Positions 43,701-50,084 of a stretch of 64,000 bases of DNA are shown piece after piece. The stretch comes from Ceratothoa steindachneri (Eukaryota; Arthropoda; Malacostraca; Isopoda; Cymothoidae), in assembly GCA_963969495.1 (NCBI GenBank), contig OZ018328.1, positions 2,719,886-2,783,885 of the forward strand. Reading direction: 5' to 3'. Both the position numbers and the translations under genes were made by a program. How positions within the stretch are numbered: the first letter of the stretch is position 1; every line of letters starts with the position of its first letter. The notes below the pieces were generated by a model, which saw only the letters and a program-made list of their open reading frames with translations, searched no databases and was not told the DNA's origin.

Positions 43701-45270
43701 AGGTCTCAACCCATGGCCTATTCTACAGAGAGAAGTTTAAAAGTACCTTAGGATATTGTTAAAGACCAGTGGAAAGGCAAGAATAAGTTAGGATAGAAAA
43801 TAGAAAAGGAGGGTAAGGTACCAACCAGTGAGCATGAAAATATTACAAATGCTGTCTGAGGCAGCAGAGATATCCATCCTTATCACCAAAATATTTAACC
43901 CTTTCCTCCTGTACGTGATGAGTCCATGACATAGAAAATAAAAGCTAGAGAAATTACATGCATGGAGTCTAGCAAGCGAGTGTGATAAGTACGACACATG
44001 TTCTATTTAGGTTCACACAAGGGTTGCATCAGATTTGCATGTTGTTTGCCACTAGCTATTTTCCACTTAATAGAAACAATAAATGTAATTAATGTTTATC
44101 ATTTTTAAAAATTCATTTGCTTGTCCTTCCCTCTTAAGTCCCATCTAGTGGTTAATCCCTGTGGAATGGAGCATCAGTGACAGAGATTGAACACTCATAT
44201 GTACTTGTGTCTGGCAAGTTATGAATGTGTATTGAACCATGACAGGGTACAGTTTAACCAAATATATAGTTGTATTTGTGTCTGGCAAGTTATGAATATG
44301 TATTAAACTGTGGTTTCAAAGGCCTCTTCTAATTTTAGAGAAATTAAGCCCCATTGGATGTAGTAAGCTGGAGTCTAAATTTGGGCTCATTTGCAGTGGC
44401 TGCTCTAGATACCCATGGTTCAGACTTCACATTAATCAGTACTCAGAAATAAAAAGGATCTTAAATGAGTGGCAATTGATGGTAAAACCCTGACAATTAG
44501 TTCAGCATAAAGTCCTGATTCAGGTCGGCTTCACTGCGGGCTGCCATAGGCAGTAGCACTATTATAATCAACAATAACAAAAATTTATGATCGTATTTAG
44601 ATATAAGTGGTTCAGCGCCCACATTAATCATTAGGTCCCAACAGAGAAATAAAAGGCATTTTAAATGCCGCTTTGTGGTAAAACTCCTTCCATTTTCTTT
44701 ATTCTGTCTCAATTTTGGTTGCAGTGGGAGTAAATGACTCAGATCAGTGGAGTATTTATATTCAGGTTGAGAGTAATGACTGTGTGAGAGCCTCAATGGG
44801 AAAACCTGTATCTAATGGAGGAAGGATTTTTTTTTCTTAGTTCATATCGCCGAATGGCATTGAAGAGATGATTATGACCCAGATAATGGACTCTAAGTTA
44901 TGTAGATTGTTTTATAATGGTTGTCCACTGGAGCTCCATCTCTACCAATTCTACCCTTGCCCCCTCAGCATTTATGATCACAAAGGTTTACTACTGTTTT
45001 GTTATTTTTTAATACTTTTTCTTTATTCTATTTTATTTCATTTTCCTAACATTGCTTCATTGCCTTGAAACTACTTCTCAAATAATACCATCAATTTTAA
45101 ACAAGTAAAAATACCCTATTTTTTCATTCTCTAAATACTTCATATTTTCTTACAAACAACTAATATACAATACTTACGCCATAATTTTTCCAATACGTGG
45201 CTTCAGCAGTTTCAATTATCACTCCAGGATTTTCAAATTGTTTTGTATATGTCTTCTTAAATGATGCCAT
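4620..45270 (-). CDS. UTP15: UTP15, small-subunit processome WD40 protein (7 exons, 3' incomplete)
   Basis: UTP15 is a nucleolar WD40 protein of the t-UTP/UtpA subcomplex, which supports rRNA transcription and 18S pre-rRNA processing. Seven exons join without a frame error: 45,270-45,178; 43,552-43,460; 36,060-35,876; 19,465-19,342; 18,926-18,746; 6,044-5,821; 4,784-4,620. Together they give 355 residues. All introns are GT-AG, with phases 0, 0, 2, 0, 1, 0 and lengths of about 1.6, 7.4, 16.4, 0.4, 12.7 and 1.0 kb. Diagnostic stretches are YWKNYG, VSVKEFSSINSIDIS, GKFHPNGQLLIAGSEVGEV, FSDDYTVALWD, VSGSYDHNVKLWDTRTG, GNDVKVWDL, HHHKTVTCL, LLSGSLDSHI and LVVGM, in the same order as in animal UTP15. 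The roughly 150-residue C-terminal domain is not in the window, probably because its exons lie left of position 1. No stop or missing splice site argues for a pseudogene. Confidence 0.93.
4785..5820 (-). other. UTP15: UTP15 intron 6
   Basis: Intron of 1,036 bases. The part around 5,100-5,450 is rich in GT on the plus strand. I see no element or RNA gene in it. Confidence 0.6.
5821..6044 (-). CDS. UTP15: UTP15 exon 6
   Basis: Acceptor CTCCATCAG precedes GTGGGAACG. The first two bases complete the split Gly codon. It encodes GNDVKVWDLTAGQLLSVM, HHHKTVTCL, LLSGSLDSHIIVHD and ends VFSLALA, which are the last WD40 blades. The donor is GTGAGT, phase 0. Confidence 0.93.
6250..6840 (-). mobile_element. 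Ancient I-like LINE fragment (RNase H end)
   Basis: Strongly diverged copy of the RNase H and 3' end of the I-like LINE. Short matching islands occur in the right order when compared with 21,270-21,880: AGGACATTCA, CATTCCCTGCAATTCC, GGAGATTCCAATGC and AGCTCAGCTGTGAAGACA. The divergence is far greater than between copies B, C, D and G, so this is an older insertion of the same lineage. No open frame is left. Confidence 0.65.
6863..6955 (+). repeat. Tandem duplication of about 43 bp
   Basis: TAAATGGGACTCCCCTTTAC followed by TCAGGGAGCTCG occurs twice in direct tandem with only a few differences, in UTP15 intron 5. Confidence 0.85.
7400..7458 (+). repeat. Tandem duplication of about 31 bp
   Basis: AGAGGATGTATGTGTGGC followed by GAATGAGAT or AAATGAGAT occurs twice in tandem just left of LINE copy B. 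Confidence 0.8.
7514..12802 (-). mobile_element. I-like LINE copy B, internally deleted
   Basis: Minus-strand LINE running from its 5' UTR near 12,802 to its 3' end at 7,514. It is bounded by a near-perfect 12-base target duplication: TAGTGGAGTGGA at 7,502-7,513 and TAGTGGATTGGA at 12,803-12,814. A T run on the plus strand next to the left copy is the poly(A) remnant. ORF1 with a zinc-knuckle remnant lies at about 12,350-10,180, endonuclease at 10,140-9,470, the first part of RT at about 9,450-9,170, RT thumb and beyond at 9,165-8,770, and RNase H at 8,640-7,800. About 900 bases of the RT core are deleted at a junction near 9,165, including the YxDD motif. A smaller deletion at about 10,050-10,075 removes part of the endonuclease. 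It lies inside UTP15 intron 5, in gene orientation. Confidence 0.85.
12815..14149. other. Intron 5 spacer, AT-rich
   Basis: No gene or recognisable transposon. The base composition falls sharply in GC after LINE copy B. A short (AT)n tract lies at about 14,049-14,064. Confidence 0.55.
14150..14965 (-). pseudogene. Penelope-like element remnant
   Basis: Reading the minus strand across frame breaks shows the C-terminal part of a Penelope-like polyprotein. First comes EEIEKTIPLYYKNQM, then the linker signature LNIYYKNTKVSNLILRNN, then a C-P-x-G zinc-like segment. GIY-YIG domain pieces follow, including IKTHYNEQHNKQIT and MLVENTTIL. The downstream non-coding part (to about 14,150) includes CLKKGESSQPKFELVFKYDQ in one frame, a conserved feature of the 3' end of these elements. 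The reverse transcriptase is not present, so the copy is 5'-truncated as well as frame-broken. Confidence 0.7.
14966..16127. other. Intron 5 spacer before the minisatellites
   Basis: AT-rich sequence with no gene, RNA or recognisable element. Confidence 0.55.
16128..17817 (+). repeat. 51-bp minisatellite, about 33 units, with higher-order structure
   Basis: Unit of 51 bases (AAGAGAAGGGAGTCATGCAG, then CAAGTGGAGAGG, then CTTGGAGGCAACTCTCCCA) repeated about 33 times with no length change. Because 51 is divisible by three and the unit lacks stops in some frames, long open frames appear on both strands: up to 587 codons on the minus strand with the 17-residue period ELPPSLSTCCMTPFSLG, and 476 codons on the plus strand. 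These are by-products of the repeat, not evidence of a gene. A variant unit containing TTCATAAG recurs at 16,277, 16,685, 17,042, 17,399 and 17,654, which is 8, 7, 7 and 5 units apart. The array therefore grew in blocks of about 7 units (357 bases). It lies in UTP15 intron 5. Confidence 0.95.
17924..18268 (+). repeat. 24-26-bp minisatellite, about 14 units
   Basis: The motif GCCAACAAGGCAGTAAAGCC plus four to six variable bases is repeated about 14 times with more sequence and length variation than the neighbouring 51-bp array. It is separated from that array by about 105 bases of unique sequence. Confidence 0.92.
18269..18745. other. Intron 5 end next to exon 5
   Basis: No element recognised. 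It contains a G homopolymer of about 13 bases at 18,724-18,736, ten or so bases from the exon 5 donor. Confidence 0.5.
18746..18926 (-). CDS. UTP15: UTP15 exon 5
   Basis: Acceptor GCGCATTACAG precedes GACTTTGTGCGG. It encodes the blade with VSGSYDHNVKLWDTRTG, then GNPIEALVPYPSGLLIASAG, closely matching the corresponding part of animal UTP15. The donor is GTAAGC, phase 1. A run of G on the plus strand (18,724-18,736) lies just inside intron 5. Confidence 0.93.
19342..19465 (-). CDS. UTP15: UTP15 exon 4
   Basis: Acceptor ATTTACAG precedes CGCTACAC. The first base completes the Gly codon split from exon 3. It encodes THCADF and VVSFSDDYTVALWDMT, ending DFNDHK: a WD40 blade with its W-D. The donor is GTGAGA, phase 0. 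Family members have VKLWD where this reads VALWD. Confidence 0.92.
19677..19840 (+). repeat. Dispersed short repeat, copy 1
   Basis: About 150 bases recur in inverted orientation at 43,905-44,056. Shared blocks include GCAACCCTTGTGTGAACCTA, TTGCTAGACTCCA and CTCTAGCTTTTATTTTCTAT. It has no coding capacity. The two copies lie in UTP15 introns 3 and 1. It may be a SINE or a non-autonomous DNA element. Confidence 0.75.
19935..20872 (-). mobile_element. Older I-like LINE, 3' part (split by composite insertion)
   Basis: Diverged RT segment of the I-like LINE, matching roughly 22,440-23,640 of the younger copy with an internal deletion. The active-site region reads YMADL instead of YVDDL. It ends at 20,872 with CCTTAAAGGACAA. 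The same 13 bases restart the other half at 33,228, where the LINE similarity continues from the next position. The two pieces are therefore one old element cut by the insertion at 20,873-33,227. Confidence 0.8.
20860..20872 (+). repeat. 13-bp target-site duplication, left
   Basis: CCTTAAAGGACAA, identical to 33,228-33,240. It directly abuts a 14-base T run (20,873-20,886), which is the poly(A) tail of the minus-strand LINE. Confidence 0.88.
20905..21155 (-). other. LINE copy C 3' UTR with terminal hairpin
   Basis: Non-coding 3' end shared with copies B (7,540-7,800) and G (37,495-37,640). The conserved end on the minus strand reads GGCGACTTATGCCCAAGTGG. Just upstream is a perfect hairpin, AGCCTAGTTCTAGGCT on the minus strand (20,949-20,964), also found in copy G at 37,542-37,557. 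Such 3' structures in LINEs are usually the binding site of the element's own reverse transcriptase. Confidence 0.7.
21156..24720 (-). pseudogene. LINE copy C ORF2: endonuclease - RT - RNase H
   Basis: ORF2 of the I-like LINE, needed for target cutting and reverse transcription in the nucleus. Order on the minus strand: AP endonuclease (about 24,680-23,900) with QWNCRGL, QETMLG, LLGDLNGRHPLWGD and GSDHFPI; RT (about 23,450-22,550) with GFRPISLTSC, FFDLEKAYDTAW, then the active-site region; thumb and linker; RNase H (about 21,900-21,450) with YTDGSK, YSDSQSALSAL and WVPGHVGIAGNERAD; and a C-terminal zinc-like segment. RNase H after RT is typical of the I group (I, Nimb). The YVDD codons read stop-MDD (TAG ATG GAC GAC at about 22,842-22,831), and frameshifts split the rest, so it is non-functional. 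Confidence 0.85.
24680..27200 (-). pseudogene. LINE copy C ORF1 (gag-like, CCHC)
   Basis: ORF1 of the I-like LINE, an RNA-binding gag-like protein. A low-complexity Pro-, Ser- and Lys-rich N-terminal part (about 27,200-26,150) is followed by an RNA-binding-like region around VIRSTD and FVKGVVYARELVDYSIED. Three zinc knuckles come next at about 25,620-25,430; the best preserved version in copy D reads CYYCHRFGHTNRSC, then CVNCSKFAHD, then CVNCGEPH. The C-terminal part is Ser-, Pro- and Lys-rich and ends RVFSSRRALASPPS at 24,680, overlapping the start of ORF2. Frame breaks are present. Confidence 0.75.
27570..30395 (-). pseudogene. LINE copy D ORF2, 3'-truncated
   Basis: Endonuclease (about 30,370-29,540), RT (about 29,080-28,300) and RT thumb/linker (28,374-27,570) of the I-like LINE. 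The open stretch 28,374-27,562 keeps LERRLQQALNRVSRYAEAHR and RSFVRSKLDYGC. The active site carries the same stop-MDD change as copy C. RNase H is absent because copy D begins at 27,570. Frameshifts occur in the endonuclease and RT. Confidence 0.85.
30374..32890 (-). pseudogene. LINE copy D ORF1 (gag-like, CCHC)
   Basis: ORF1 of copy D with three zinc knuckles at about 31,350-31,130 (CYYCHRFGHTNRSC, CVNCSKFAHD, CVNCGEPH) and the same Ser/Pro/Lys-rich C-terminal part as copy C. Relative to copy C it lacks a short block near 31,660 and carries an extra segment near 32,305-32,385, so the duplicated halves have diverged by indels as well as substitutions. Confidence 0.75.
33228..33948 (-). mobile_element. 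Older I-like LINE, 5' part (split by composite insertion)
   Basis: Starts with the right copy of the 13-base duplication (33,228-33,240). It continues the RT N-terminal region, the endonuclease and a piece of ORF1, at the divergence level of 19,935-20,872. It is the other half of that old element. Confidence 0.78.
33949..34880. other. Mostly unassigned; short LTR-like start
   Basis: The first 70 bases resemble the start of the gypsy LTR at 46,728: TGTGG, then GTGTGTG, then AGCCATTCTCCC. The rest cannot be aligned by eye. No gene was found. Confidence 0.3.
34885..34985 (-). mobile_element. I-like LINE ORF2 3'-end fragment
   Basis: Diverged fragment matching the last part of ORF2 in the other copies: ACAAGGGACAAATGGTAG, then CCCAGACTGGGACATTCA, then AAGAATGTGC. 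Confidence 0.65.
35019..35215. mobile_element. Foldback (MITE-like) element, 197 bp
   Basis: The two ends are imperfect inverted repeats of about 70 bases. The left arm holds ATTTTCAAG, AATATTTTAGCCAGT and AGATTTTAG; the right arm is their reverse complement in reverse order. The centre is AT-rich. It has no coding capacity and lies in UTP15 intron 3. Confidence 0.75.
35876..36060 (-). CDS. UTP15: UTP15 exon 3
   Basis: Acceptor TTTGCAG precedes ATTGAT. It encodes 61 residues plus two bases, with GKFHPNGQLLIAGSEVGEV and LRIFKGHT, a complete WD40 blade. The donor is GTACTT, phase 2. The final Gly codon is completed by exon 4. Confidence 0.92.
36500..36575 (-). mobile_element. I-like LINE 3'-terminal fragment
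   Basis: GCATGGGCGTAAATCACC, then AGCCTATATTAAAAA, aligns with the conserved LINE 3' end (for example 20,917-20,975). Confidence 0.5.
36970..37480 (+). pseudogene. Possible piggyBac-like transposase remnant
   Basis: Read across frame breaks, the plus strand gives an acidic Asp/Ser-rich start, then FITADALTYLVYK, then HLKWKNVNSDTIYVFLAQYI, then MNQYWAIK. The order resembles the N-terminal domain of piggyBac-like transposases (F-F-T-x-x-x-L-x-x-I/L-V, then W-x-x-V-x-x-x-E-x-x-x-F-L-A, then Y-W). The catalytic Asp residues would be to the right, where LINE copy G begins. No terminal repeats were seen. Confidence 0.4.
38902..39943 (-). pseudogene. LINE copy G ORF2, RT segment with intact YVDD
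   Basis: Best preserved RT in the window. Two overlapping open stretches (39,943-39,209 and 39,681-38,902) cover GFRPISLTSCVCKLMEKLVN, FFDLEKAYDTAWRYGIM and the catalytic YVDDLLIYFG (about 39,345-39,316), then the thumb. A one-base shift inside the Gly-rich segment near 39,470 (a C run) separates them. The N-terminal endonuclease and the C-terminal RNase H lie in other frames and carry further breaks (a stop near 38,903, for example). Confidence 0.85.
41339..42307 (-). pseudogene. LINE copy G ORF1 fragment with zinc knuckles
   Basis: Open stretch of 322 codons holding the three zinc knuckles: CYYCHRFSHTNRSC, CVNCSKAAHD-KSKSC, CVNCGEPH. The Ser/Pro/Lys-rich C-terminal part follows and ends just before ORF2. 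This is the longest intact piece of ORF1 in the window. The upstream RNA-binding region is in another frame and is joined abnormally near 42,670. Confidence 0.8.
43460..43552 (-). CDS. UTP15: UTP15 exon 2
   Basis: Acceptor TTTTTCCTACATCAG precedes TTTCCC. The exon encodes 31 residues including VSVKEFSSINSIDIS and HYIAVTTG, the strand that leads into the first WD40 blade. The donor is GTAATG after AAG, phase 0. The 5' end of LINE copy G lies only about 55 bases into intron 2. Confidence 0.9.
43905..44060 (-). repeat. Dispersed short repeat, copy 2 (inverted)
   Basis: Reverse complement of 19,677-19,840, at roughly 85 percent identity by eye, in UTP15 intron 1. Confidence 0.75.
44197..44308 (+). 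repeat. Direct repeat pair of about 36 bp
   Basis: TTGTGTCTGGCAAGTTATGA followed by ATGTGTATTGAAC occurs at 44,203-44,236 and again, with few changes, at 44,276-44,309. Confidence 0.8.
45178..45270 (-). CDS. UTP15: UTP15 exon 1
   Basis: Starts at ATG (45,270-45,268) with G at +4 and encodes 31 residues, beginning MASFKKTYTKQF and ending YWKNYG. The ending matches the family's Y-W-x-N-Y. The donor is GTAAGT at 45,177-45,172, phase 0. No in-frame ATG upstream fits better. Confidence 0.9.
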
Positions 45271-46315
45271 GATTAAAGTAAACTCGGTATGAAATATTTA
45301 ATCAAAAAATAACATATTTGTAATAGGAGTAATATTAAGATTTTAAATTAAATTTAAGATTTGCAATATTTTCCTTAGATTTAGTTTATTTTTCTTTTCG
45401 TTACTTTAGAGCCTGGAAGAAATATTATTATTAATTCAAATTTTGTTGAAAATTTGCTTATATATAAAATTAATTGACCAGAGGACAATAGTCTTAATTA
45501 TAATATATTTAGAACAGGACAACGAATCTAAATATTCAAAGTTAAAAAATATAAATTTGACATAATAGATTTCAATATCAAAATTTTATCTTAAGGGTAT
45601 CAAAAGAGCAAAAAGGAAGGTATCACATTTTGGCTATTATAATCAACAGTAAAAAATTTATAATCATATTTTAATAAGGCTTAATAGGTGACCACAATAG
45701 CAATAAATTATGAGTCAATTTTAAGGATGTTTTATATTTAAGCTAAATAATATAAATACATATCCTATTTTTTATTATTTTCATAGTTGTTATTTAAATT
45801 GGATGTTGAACTTTAAAGTAGCATGGTGAGCCACTTGAAATACTGGAATAAAACGAGGACGCAATTTTTAAAAATGACTGGTGGTCATGTCAAACCAAGG
45901 GTTTTCATGACCCTTTCAGATTTTAATAAAATTTGTTTTATTTATAGACTCTAATGAGACAAATTCCTTTATATTTTTCTCACGTATCGAAGGTCAAATA
46001 ATTTGATAAAGAAATGCCATTTTTAATGAGATGATGGTACCTACGGGAGGCATTGCAGTACAACTTTAAAGCTCTTGAGTTAATCTACAACTTTAATTTT
46101 ATATATATTTACCCTAGGAAATCAAATAAAAAAGTTAACTATGACCTTAAAATGTTTTTTTTTTAAAGAAACTTCTGCAAAAGGTGATATATGTATGTGT
46201 ATCTTAGTTTACCCCCAAAAATTGTCCTCTAGAAAAGTTTATTTTTAACCTAACTGAACCTCACTTAGCCTAATATCATGATCTTTTTTTAGTAAAATAA
46301 CCAGGCTGGATCATA
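45271..46315. other. Upstream region of UTP15
   Basis: AT-rich DNA that should contain the UTP15 promoter and 5' UTR. I see no convincing TATA box, initiator or other gene. Confidence 0.4.
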
Positions 46316-46551
46316 AAAGAATAATTATTAACAATAGTGGCAATTATGTAAAGGGTGGTAATTGTTAGTGATAGTGGTAATTATTGAAATGCTATAATTG
46401 TTAACAATATAGTAACAGCTATTATAATAGAATTGATAATTCCCAAGTGGTAATTATTATCAAAAAGCTGTAATTGTTAACAATATAGTTGTGGCTATTA
46501 ACAATGAGAGTGGTAATTATTATCAAAAATTTGCCATTGTTAACAATATAT
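46316..46551 (+). repeat. 63-bp AT-rich tandem repeat, left part
   Basis: Degenerate units built from GTGGTAGCTATTAACAATGA and GAGTGGTAATTATTATC, then AAAAAGTTGCAATTG and TTAACAATATA. The array stops at the Tc1 end (46,552) and continues at 56,617. Confidence 0.8.
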
Positions 46552-46727
46552 AGTGCCCGCGAAAAGTTTGCAGACAAATCCAAAATTTGAATTTTTTTTT
46601 AATGATATTGGGATACGTATAAGTCTGGTTTTTATTTCTCTAGTGACATCTGGTAACTTATAGATACGAGAATCACCTTCTGTGTTTCAGCTGGGCAGTG
46701 TTCAAGTAGCATTTGATGTGGTAAGGG

Positions 46728-47529
46728 TGTGGTGGAGCGAATGAGTGTGTGTAAAAGGGCCATTCTCCCACCCCTTTTCTCAGTACCCTATCCCTCCATC
46801 TGTAAAAATGTGTGTGTGTCTGAATGGGAATGGGTTTGTTTTGTTTTTGTTTATTTTATGTATAAAATGATTACCATGGTTTTTTTTTCTTTCTTTCCAG
46901 GTGCCATATTCTGGAAAGATAGGACTTAGTTTCGTATATCCTTATATTATAAACAAAGCGTTATATTCTGGAAAGCTATATATTATTGTTAATAAATAAA
47001 GGCCAATAGTATAGCTTAATGAAGGAGGGCTTACAATAGCCACGCAAGCGTGATAAAGTCATTATCTTCCATCAAGCGCAGAGGCGCCACACTTGTTGTA
47101 AGTCCTAGGCATTTTGCTCGCTCGAGTGGCAGGTGGCTGGACATCCCCCCATCCTCTTTGTGCAAAGTGAGGCCTTGTTTGTTGTTTATATATTGACTGT
47201 TGTAGTCAGGATTTTTTTGGTTGTTTGATTTTTATGTTTATTAAGATCGATTAAATAGTATTCATATATATAGGATTTTCTTTTTGTATTTTTTTGGTGA
47301 AAAGTAAGGAGATCTCCAATATAATCGTCCCTCTTTATTGTAGATATTGTGTGAATATTTACCCCATATTTTTGTAAATATAAGCTGTAATTATCATTGT
47401 ACTTTTTTTTTGTTAGTAAAGGACTGTACATACAATCCGTTTCATTCTCCTTCGATTTCTCACGTCCGGATTAGTATAGGGAGCGGGTTGGATCGATTGG
47501 GGTTAGTCTAAATTTTTTGGCCCGCTACA
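46728..47529 (+). repeat. Gypsy 5' LTR
   Basis: 802 bases, from TGTGGTGGAGCGAAT to TTGGCCCGCTACA. It contains an AATAAATAAAGG polyadenylation region near 46,990. It differs from the 3' LTR by a modest number of substitutions and small indels, with one cluster near 47,052. Confidence 0.92.
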
Positions 47530-47531
47530 TT

Positions 47532-47549
47532 TGGCGCCCGAATAGGGAC
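47532..47549 (+). promoter_or_regulatory. Primer-binding site, tRNA-Lys type
   Basis: TGGCGCCCGAATAGGGAC, two bases after the 5' LTR. It is complementary to the 3' end of animal tRNA-Lys(UUU) with one mismatch by my recollection of that tRNA. It would prime minus-strand DNA synthesis. Confidence 0.85.
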
Positions 47550-47665
47550 GTGAGACTTGGAAACCGGGAGCGTGATGGGATTGGATTGCAGTCCATACTC
47601 AATTAGCGTGACAAGTAGTTTGATTGATTTTTCCCTCCCCCTATCTTTTTACTAACTTGGGAACA

Positions 47666-49358
47666 ATGGCTGTAGCGGAAACATTGAATGAAGAAGTAGT
47701 GCGATTGAGACTGGAGTTGAGAAAGAAAGAAGAGGAGTGTGAAATGTTGCGGGGAATGATGGAGGAAATGGAGAATAAAATAAAAGGGATGAATGAAAAG
47801 ACTGATAGGATGAAGGAAATGGGAGACCGACAGGATCAGACGGACCGACGGATGCAGGACCTATATAACATGATGACAGGGGCTGGATCAGCCCCAGGAC
47901 CTACAACCCTGACCCCTGCTCCTACTGAAGGGACTCCGCTAAATGGAATGGATGGCAGTAGGATTGAGTCTAAAGAAGATACTGTGAGTGGTAGGAAAGG
48001 GGGTGAATGGAAGAGAGTGGAAAGTAAGAGAGGAAGTAAGCATGGTTCTAAGGTTAAGGATAGGAAGGCGAGAAGGAAGAGTGTGGATTCGCGATACTCA
48101 GATAAGGGAGAGAGTGATGATATGATTGGAATGAGTGAGACCGAGAGTAGCTCTTCGGAGAGTGAAGTGAATGTGGGGAAAGGAATTTTGATTAGGAAAG
48201 TGCCAAGGATTGATAAGATTGATAAGTATGGAGGAGTTCTTCGGGGATTTTGAGCGGTACTGCAAGCTCAAGTACCCGCAGAACAAGGGTCACTGGGTGA
48301 GTGTTCTGGGAGATTGTTTGGATGGGAAAGTGTTGGAGTTCTTGCAAGTGATAACGAGTGTGGGAGAGCCAAAGTACGATGTAGTGAAGAAGAGATTGAT
48401 TGAGCAGGTGAAATGAATGAAAGAGAGTGTGAAGTATAAGAGGGTGAATGAATTTGAGAAGGCTCGAATGGGAAAGAGTGAAAGTGTGAATATGTATGCA
48501 CATAGGCTTGAGAGTATGGCAAGAACGAGGTATGGTGATGATGATGTAAATGAATGTAAACCACTCATGAGGAAGTTTTTGGACACGATCCCGCGAAAGG
48601 TGAGTGAATGGCTGAGTGGAAAGAGAAAGGAGAGAGTGAGACTGACAGGTGAATGGTTGATGTGGGAGGATGTGTTGGAACTGTTAGAAGATGGACAATT
48701 TGATGATGAAAGCGATTTAGAAGAGGATGGATGGTACAGTGTGAATGTTGGAGGTAAGAAGCCCAGGAGCTTTCATCCACCCCAGCAGGTTGTCAGCTAC
48801 AGGGATGCCCTGAAGGCTGCACCAGCTGGAGTGATGTCGAACTTCCTGGGCCGGCAGAATGGATGGGCAAATGGAGGGTGGTCGAATGGAAGGGGGCAGA
48901 TGAATTTCAAGCGTGGGAACGGATATATGAGAGAGAAACCGAGGTATGTCCCAGCAAACGAGAGACCGAATGGTGGGAGAAAGATTGTGGAATGTCGTCG
49001 GTGTGGAAGGAAAGGTCATATGTTGGCAGAATGTAGGTGGACATCTGGTGCATGTTTTGGGTGTGGTAAGAAAGGGCATATGATAAAGGATTGCCAAGAA
49101 AGTGTGAAAGAGTGCTTTGAGTGTAAAGAAATAGGCCATTTGAAGAAAGATTGTCCGAGGTTGAATGGTGGAGCAACTGGTGGGGGAAGTGTGAAGTATG
49201 CTTGTGGTAATTGTGGAAAGGCTGGTCATTATGCAAGGATGTGTCGTGACCAGAGGAATGTATGTAGCTATTGTGCAATGGAAGGACATTCAAGTGAAAA
49301 GTGTTGGATTAGATTGAGAGTGCAAGGTGGGAATGGAAAGTCTGAAGCGGGAAACTGA
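47666..49358 (+). pseudogene. Gypsy gag with five CCHC zinc knuckles
   Basis: Capsid and nucleocapsid precursor. The ATG at 47,666 starts a coiled-coil-like, Glu- and Lys-rich N-terminal region (VVRLRLELRKKEEECEML). A basic Ser-rich linker follows, then after a frame change near 48,230 the capsid part (EEFFGDFERYCKL ... DTIPRKVSEWL). A TGA at 48,414-48,416 interrupts the capsid part. The nucleocapsid has five CX2CX4HX4C knuckles at about 48,990-49,310: CRRCGRKGHMLAEC, CFGCGKKGHMIKDC, CFECKEIGHLKKDC, CGNCGKAGHYARMC and CSYCAMEGHSSEKC. Most Ty3/gypsy gag proteins have one or two. The frame ends at 49,358. Confidence 0.88.
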
Positions 49359-49457
49359 ATGGTAAGAGGGTACCTGCTGAAGTATCCTCTGGGTGCATGA
49401 GTATGAGTAATATGTTGGTAAGTCTGTCTAGTGTGAAAGTGCTGCCTGAGTGTTAAG

Positions 49458-50084
49458 GTGGAATTGAATGGAATTGAGTGTTTGGCTTTAATAGATTCTG
49501 AATGCAAGGCGAGCTTGGTGTATAAAGATGTGTATGAAAAGGTTAGTGAGAAAGCCCTCCTGTCTGAGTGCAAGTGTAGTTTGGTAGGTATTGGTAATAG
49601 TAGAGTGCCTGTGATTGGAATGATAAGGTCAGCTGTTCGAATGCATGGTATGATGATGAATGAATGTGAATTTTCTGTGATTGATAAGGTGAGTAGTGAG
49701 TATGGTGCGATTTTGGGGTATGATTTTATGAAAATGAATCGTATGGTTGTGCATCCTGCGAGTGATCAGATTGAGAGAAAGATTGGTAAAAATGGGGTAT
49801 ATAAGTTGTATGTAGGGAAAGATGGTAGCGTTTTGAGAAGTGTGTTTACTGGTATTGAGGTGACTGCTATGGAGAATGTAAGGCTTGTGAAGGGTGAAAG
49901 GGTGTCTGTTAGAGTGAGTTGTAGTAAGGATGTTAGTTTGAATGTGGGTGAGAACACTGTGATATTGGATGGAAAGGATGCGTGTTATAAGGTAAGGCGT
50001 GTTGCTTGTGTGTTTGATGGCTTGATGAGAATGAATGATCCTTTTGTATGTGTGCAGGCGGACCCCAGTGTGAAAGGCAGGTAA
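49458..50084 (+). pseudogene. Gypsy retropepsin 1 region
   Basis: Aspartic protease domain in the usual place before RT. The active-site loop reads LIDSECKASLV, with the catalytic Asp at 49,494-49,496. The obligatory Gly of D-S/T-G is Glu, explained by one G-to-A change, so this copy is inactive. The second conserved element, AILGYDFM, is present. The segment continues about 100 codons past the protease and runs into the RT region by a frame change near 50,075. Confidence 0.8.

Noticed and set aside
48192..48586. Minus-strand frames opposite gypsy gag and pol rich in His, Thr and Ser
   Set aside because: By-products of the C-poor, G-rich sense strand; there is no domain.
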